Positions 60,767-64,000 of a stretch of DNA of 64,000 nt are shown here, one piece after another. How positions within the stretch are numbered: the first letter of the stretch is position 1; every line of letters starts with the position of its first letter. The position numbers were made by a program, and so were the translations under genes. Below the pieces are notes generated by a model, which saw only the letters and a program-made list of their open reading frames with translations, did no database searches and was not told the DNA's origin. The DNA is from Pannonibacter indicus (GTDB lineage Bacteria > Pseudomonadota > Alphaproteobacteria > Rhizobiales > Stappiaceae), in assembly GCF_001418225.1 (NCBI RefSeq), contig NZ_LIPT01000012.1, positions 1 through 64,000 on the forward strand, given 5' to 3'.

Positions 60767-61039
60767 ATGACAGCGCCTGTCCGTTCGGAAAAACTGGAAA
60801 TGCGGGTATCGCCCGAGGCCAAGCGGCTGCTGCGGGAAGCGGCGGAGCTGCGCCACAAGACCATGTCCGAATTCGTGCTCGACAGTGCTCTTGCTGCGGC
60901 TGAGGAAACCGTTCTGCAGCGCCGCATCCTGCGGCTTGGCGAGGCAGAGTGGCAGGCGTTCGTGGAAGCTCTCGACGCCCCGCCCCTTCGGCACGCGCGC
61001 ATGGAACAATTGCTGACGTCTCCCGGTGTATTCGACTGA
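60767..61039 (+). CDS. tacA: TacA-type DUF1778 antitoxin
   Basis: The 90-residue protein has the DUF1778 ribbon-helix-helix (LEMRVSPEAKRLLREAAELR, KTMSEFVLDSALAAAEETVL) and an acidic, toxin-wrapping end (FVEALDAPPLRHARMEQLLT). It lies 3 bases before a GNAT toxin gene, as in TacAT/AtaRT modules. It binds DNA with the toxin to control the operon and blocks the acetyltransferase. Confidence 0.9.
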   Translation: MTAPVRSEKLEMRVSPEAKRLLREAAELRHKTMSEFVLDSALAAAEETVLQRRILRLGEAEWQAFVEALDAPPLRHARMEQLLTSPGVFD

Positions 61040-61042
61040 AGC

Positions 61043-61552
61043 ATGGGCGGCGGGCCGAAGCTCCGGATCGAAAAGCTCAGCGCACACCATGACCTGCCCG
61101 CCTTCGATTGCGGAACGCAGGCGCTGAATGCTTTCCTGCAAAGACGCGCTCTGGCGAGCCAGAAATCCGGCAGTGCACAGACCTATCTTGCAATGGCAGG
61201 GGAGGCAGTCGCCGGATTCTACAGCCTGACCTTTGGCCAGATCGAATATGCCGGGGCACCTGACCGGCTGCGCAAGGGTTTGCCCCGTCATCCGGTTCCG
61301 GTGATGCTGCTGGCGCGTCTTGCGGTGGACCGTGGCTGGCAGGGACAGCGGTTGGGCTCCGGCCTGCTGAAAGATGCAATCCTGCGCACGCTGCAGGCGG
61401 CGGATATTGCCGGACTACGGGTGCTTGCAGTGCATGCCAAGGACGGTGAAGCCCGTGCCTTCTATGAGACATTCGGTTTCATTCCCTTTGAAGACCAGCC
61501 TCTGGTCCTCTACCGCCTCATCAAGGATATCCGGCAGATGCTTGAAGGGTGA
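61043..61552 (+). CDS. tacT: GNAT-family acetyltransferase toxin (TacT type)
   Basis: The 169-residue protein has the TacT/AtaT start (LRIEKLSAHHDLPAFDCGTQ, LNAFLQRRALASQKSGSAQT) and the acetyl-CoA loop in LARLAVDRGWQGQRLGSGLL (RGxGxG here RGWQGQRLG). It ends LYRLIKDIRQMLEG. Such toxins acetylate the amino acid on charged tRNA and stop translation. A near-copy of its last 19 codons lies after vapC at 62322. Confidence 0.92.
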   Translation: MGGGPKLRIEKLSAHHDLPAFDCGTQALNAFLQRRALASQKSGSAQTYLAMAGEAVAGFYSLTFGQIEYAGAPDRLRKGLPRHPVPVMLLARLAVDRGWQGQRLGSGLLKDAILRTLQAADIAGLRVLAVHAKDGEARAFYETFGFIPFEDQPLVLYRLIKDIRQMLEG

Positions 61553-61681
61553 TGGGTGGCGGGCCGCCTTGAGCAGGTCTTGAAGTCCTGGAAGCCTGCG
61601 GTCCGAACTGGACGGAAGTCAGTGCCTGACATATATTAGCTAAATTAGTCATGTTTTAAAACTGGCCAAGGAGGCAGGGAA

Positions 61682-61915
61682 ATGCAGGTGACCGTTCATG
61701 CCGCCAAAACCAACCTGTCGAAGCTGATCGAAGCGGCACAGGCAGGTGAAGAGGTCATCATTGCCAAGGGCAAGCGCCCTGTTGCGCGCCTTGTGCCGAT
61801 CCCGCAGACCACGTTCAGGACGGGGCTGCTGAAGGGCAGGCTGACGGGAGCTGGCCCGGATTTCTTTGAGCCGTTGGCAGAGGACGAGCTGGCGCTCTGG
61901 GACGGGCGTGAGTGA
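61682..61915 (+). CDS. phd: Phd/YefM-type antitoxin
   Basis: The 77-residue protein starts at ATG 61682 behind AGGAGGCAGG. The Phd/YefM pattern is complete: VTVHAAKTNLSKLIEAAQAG, then EEVIIAKGKRPVARLVPI, and a toxin-binding tail. It overlaps the VapC start by 4 bases. Confidence 0.92.
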   Translation: MQVTVHAAKTNLSKLIEAAQAGEEVIIAKGKRPVARLVPIPQTTFRTGLLKGRLTGAGPDFFEPLAEDELALWDGRE

Positions 61916-62313
61916 AGCATCTGCTGCTTGATACCCACGCCTGGGCATGGTCGCTGACGGCGGACCCGCGCCTGCCGCAATCGGCCATCGCTGCGATTGA
62001 GGCGGCAGAAACCGTATCGATCAGTGCCATCAGCCTGTTTGAAATCGGTCAGAAAGTCCGGCTTGGAAAGTGGCCCGAAATGGCGCCGTTCCTTCACCTG
62101 CTGCCCAGTCTCGCCGGGGAGCAGGGCGCGCGCCTGCTGGATGTCTGCGCCGAAGCCTGCCTTCTGGCGGCAACGCTCGAATGGCCGCATCGTGACCCCT
62201 TTGACCGGTTCATTGCCGCGGTTGCAATGACACGCGGCATGGTCCTTGTGTCGGCAGATACGGCGTTTGATGGACTGGACACAGAGCCGGGCTGGCGCGG
62301 GCGCGTGTGGTAA
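61912..62313 (+). CDS. vapC: VapC-type PIN-domain ribonuclease toxin
   Basis: The 133-residue PIN protein starts at GTG 61912. Acidic residues of the active site are in HLLLDTHAWAW (first Asp), ISLFEIGQKVRLGKW (Glu) and HRDPFDRFIAAVA (Asp pair). It should cleave tRNA or rRNA; Phd-VapC pairs of this kind are common in alphaproteobacteria. Frame is intact. Confidence 0.92.
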   Translation: MKHLLLDTHAWAWSLTADPRLPQSAIAAIEAAETVSISAISLFEIGQKVRLGKWPEMAPFLHLLPSLAGEQGARLLDVCAEACLLAATLEWPHRDPFDRFIAAVAMTRGMVLVSADTAFDGLDTEPGWRGRVW

Positions 62314-62321
62314 GGGGGGCC

Positions 62322-62380
62322 TTGGTCCTCTACCGCCTCATCAAGGACATCCGGCGGATGCTTGAAGGGTGACGGGTGGC
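62322..62380 (+). pseudogene. Second, partial copy of the TacT toxin 3' end
   Basis: TTGGTCCTCTACCGCCTCAT and the following bases to 62380 match 61502-61560 (end of tacT and 9 bases after its stop) at 55 of 59 positions. It is therefore the tail of a second, diverged tacT-like gene whose front was lost, or a scar of recombination that placed phd-vapC here. No start or rest of gene is present. Confidence 0.8.
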
Positions 62381-62428
62381 AAGCTTGCGCCGGGCGGAGG
62401 AGGGATGTTCTGCCAGAGGAATCAAGAC

Positions 62429-62716
62429 TTAAAGATTGCGCTCCACATCCTGCCTTGCATGAAGAATGCGGATGACTTCGATCCTGCCGCTCTTCTCCCG
62501 GAAATAAAGCACATGCGAACCGCAGGGGATTTTCTGATAGTCCGGCCTGACGGTTACGGGTCTGCCCTGCTTCGTGCCTGAGGCAAGTGCTTGGCATGTG
62601 CCGCTGATTTCGTCCGTGTAGCGGTCCGCCTGATCTGGTCCCCAGTTCATCGCGCTGTATTGCCAGATGCCTGCCATGTCCGCCTGGGCCGCCGGGGAGA
62701 AGAAGAGGGCTTTCAT
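62429..62716 (-). CDS. parE: ParE/RelE-family toxin
   Basis: The 95-residue protein has the ParE pattern: FSPAAQADMAGIWQYSAMNW, GPDQADRYTDEISGTCQALA, and the C-terminal strand pair CGSHVLYFREKSGRIEVIRI ending with LHARQDVERNL. ParE toxins poison gyrase. Its start overlaps the parD stop by ATGA. Confidence 0.92.
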   Translation of the reverse strand: MKALFFSPAAQADMAGIWQYSAMNWGPDQADRYTDEISGTCQALASGTKQGRPVTVRPDYQKIPCGSHVLYFREKSGRIEVIRILHARQDVERNL

Positions 62717-62961
62717 CGCGGGATGAAGCCAGACCGCATGCGGGTCTTGAAGGCCTCGAAGTCGAAGGGCTCCGGCTCGCCGGATTGCTCTCCGGTGATG
62801 AGGGCGGCTTCCAGCGCCTTGACGCGGGCTTCATGCTCTTCCAGCAGGCGCAGTCCTGCGCGGACCACTTCGCTGGTGGAGCCATAGCGCCCCGCACGGA
62901 CCTGCTCCTGGATGAAAGCGGTGAAATGGTCACCAATGGTGATGGAGGTGTTCCGTGCCAT
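62713..62961 (-). CDS. parD: ParD-family antitoxin
   Basis: From the ATG complementary to 62959-62961 (seven bases after AAGGA; an ATG at 62967 lies too close to it) the product has 82 residues. The N-terminal RHH is TSITIGDHFTAFIQEQVRAG, RYGSTSEVVRAGLRLLEEHE; the C-terminal wrapping tail is FDFEAFKTRMRSGFIPR. It neutralises ParE and represses the pair. A tetranucleotide overlap couples it to parE. Confidence 0.92.
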   Translation of the reverse strand: MARNTSITIGDHFTAFIQEQVRAGRYGSTSEVVRAGLRLLEEHEARVKALEAALITGEQSGEPEPFDFEAFKTRMRSGFIPR

Positions 62962-63163
62962 GGCCATTTCCTTGTCAGAGTGGGTGTCTTCAGCCTATAC
63001 CAAAAAGTATTACAGTCAATGTCCGGCATTGTGGCTTGCCGTTCTCCGGCATGCTGGACGTGGCTCTGTGCGTCGATCATGTTGACAAGCCTGCTGCCGG
63101 GCACCCCTTGTTCCGGCAAGGGGCAGGGGAGCAGACTAGCGCAGTGGGAAGGATAACGGGGCC

Positions 63164-64000
63164 TTGAGTGTGGACGTGGCGGGCGAAGAGATTGCGCAGA
63201 TTGTCAGCCGCATGCGGCTGAATGCGGCGGCGTTTATCGTCACGGTCTATGGCGACATCGCCGTGCCGCGCGGCGGTGTGCTGTGGACGGGAACGCTGAT
63301 CGAGCTTTGCGCCAGGGCCGGGATCAATGAATCGCTGGTGCGCACGGCTGTCTCCCGTCTCGTCGCCGCCGAGCGGCTGGCGGGCGAGCGCATCGGGCGG
63401 CGCAGCTATTACCGGCTGGCGGAGGCGGCAAGGGCGGAGTTCCAGCAGGCTGCAGATCTGCTTTACGGACCGGACCAGCCGGGCCGGGGCTGGCAGGTGA
63501 TCCATGCGCCGGATTTGACGCCGGACGACGCCCGCCGCTTGCGGCTGGGGCATATGGGCGGGCCGGTGTTCATCCGCCCCGACCGGGGGCAGGCGCCGCC
63601 GCCGGGGGCGCTGGTGCTCCACGCGGGCGAGGTTGCGGACCCGGCAAGGCTCGCCGGTTTCTGGGATCTTTCGGCCCTGCAGGAGGGTTATGCAGAGTTC
63701 ACCGCCAGTTTCTCGCCGCTGCTTGCGGTGGCGGATGAGGGCGGCTGCCGTCTTGCCGGTGGCGACGCGCTGACCGCCCGGCTGCTGCTGGTGCATGCCT
63801 ACCGCCATGTTCTGCTGCGCGACCCGCGCCTGCCGCAGGCGGCCCTTCCGGCAAACTGGAACGGCGGCGAGGCGCGCCGCCTTTTCCGCCGGCTCTATCT
63901 GGCACTGACGCCGGCTACGGAACGGCATGTGGCCGCCCATCTGGAAGGCACGGACGGCTTCCTGCCCGCACGCACAGCGGAGAGCATCAGCCGGATTCCG
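63164..64000 (+). CDS. paaX: PaaX-family transcriptional regulator, 3' end beyond window
   Basis: An open frame begins at TTG 63164 (a GTG at 63170 is also possible) behind GGAAGGATAACGG and runs 279 codons to the window end. The N-terminal winged HTH is RMRLNAAAFIVTVYGDIAVP with RAGINESLVRTAVSRLVAAE; the middle and C-terminal domains include LTPDDARRLRLGHMGGPVFI and VHAYRHVLLRDPRLPQAALP, the PaaX C-terminal signature followed by NWNGGEARRLFRRLY. PaaX represses phenylacetate catabolism and is relieved by phenylacetyl-CoA, so paa genes may lie to the right. There is no ATG at the start. Confidence 0.85.
   Translation, partial: MSVDVAGEEIAQIVSRMRLNAAAFIVTVYGDIAVPRGGVLWTGTLIELCARAGINESLVRTAVSRLVAAERLAGERIGRRSYYRLAEAARAEFQQAADLLYGPDQPGRGWQVIHAPDLTPDDARRLRLGHMGGPVFIRPDRGQAPPPGALVLHAGEVADPARLAGFWDLSALQEGYAEFTASFSPLLAVADEGGCRLAGGDALTARLLLVHAYRHVLLRDPRLPQAALPANWNGGEARRLFRRLYLALTPATERHVAAHLEGTDGFLPARTAESISRIP

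Overview
The window is a GC-rich bacterial chromosome segment. Gene content (Smo/Mtl polyol operon, FhuB of the fused type, PaaX, many ParDE/Phd-VapC/TacAT modules, DUF5368 beside a sulfide:quinone reductase-like protein) suggests an alphaproteobacterium, probably Hyphomicrobiales/Stappiaceae-like. That placement is inferred from content; no rRNA or tRNA is present to test it.

Layout. (1) 1-6.1 kb is a worn accessory region: the 5' end of an IS3 element, a low-GC methyltransferase fragment, an IS3 transposase remnant, a truncated surface-polysaccharide-type gene, a HicBA module whose toxin is frameshifted by a perfect 26-bp tandem duplication, a chromate transporter, an aminoglycoside-phosphotransferase remnant, a ribbon-helix-helix/nucleotidyltransferase-like fusion and an orphan ParD antitoxin. 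(2) 6.2-15.2 kb is a hydroxamate-type siderophore uptake locus: fhuC divergent from fhuD-fhuB, an ABC exporter, an AraC regulator and a TonB-dependent receptor. (3) 15.3-22.1 kb mixes decayed and intact redox genes: an internally deleted multicopper oxidase, a His/Met-rich small protein, a di-heme cytochrome c peroxidase, a DUF5368 membrane protein, an SQR-like flavoprotein, a tehA/SLAC1 gene with a nonsense codon, then pieces of a GyrI-like gene, an autotransporter and ccoG, followed by DUF2249 and NnrS genes (denitrification/NO-associated families).

(4) 23.4-33.6 kb is a complete polyol (sorbitol/mannitol-type) catabolic operon on the minus strand: SorC-type regulator, SmoEFGK ABC transporter, SDR polyol dehydrogenase, mannitol 2-dehydrogenase, HAD phosphatase and FGGY kinase. 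(5) 33.7-34.1 kb has a HipB-like regulator with striking inverted repeats. (6) 34.2-45.2 kb is a coherent amino-acid-type catabolic cluster whose substrate I cannot name: saccharopine/lysine-dehydrogenase-like enzyme, polar amino acid ABC transporter, DapA and DapB homologues, aldehyde dehydrogenase, a three-subunit FAD/2Fe-2S amine dehydrogenase of the opine oxidase/D-hydroxyproline dehydrogenase type, and a divergent LysR regulator and binding protein. This is the best candidate for an undescribed pathway.

(7) 45.4-50.6 kb holds a TMADH/2,4-dienoyl-CoA reductase-family flavoenzyme with a divergent TetR regulator, MetC-like cystathionine beta-lyase and a GAF-GGDEF diguanylate cyclase. (8) 51-53.1 kb is an IS256-family element that has removed the start of an SMP-30/gluconolactonase gene. 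(9) 53.2-60.7 kb has CcdAB and a five-gene operon (ABC ATPase, binding protein, fused permease, metallo-beta-lactamase-fold hydrolase, dual-specificity-type phosphatase) with a divergent LacI regulator and a 14-bp perfect palindromic operator. (10) 60.7-63.0 kb packs three toxin-antitoxin modules (TacAT, Phd-VapC, ParDE) and a duplicated scrap of the TacT toxin 3' end. The window ends inside a PaaX-family regulator.

Themes: repeated toxin-gene inactivation with antitoxin retained (HicB, ParD, possibly HipB), several gene pairs fused by internal deletion, and small dispersed palindromic repeats at gene ends.
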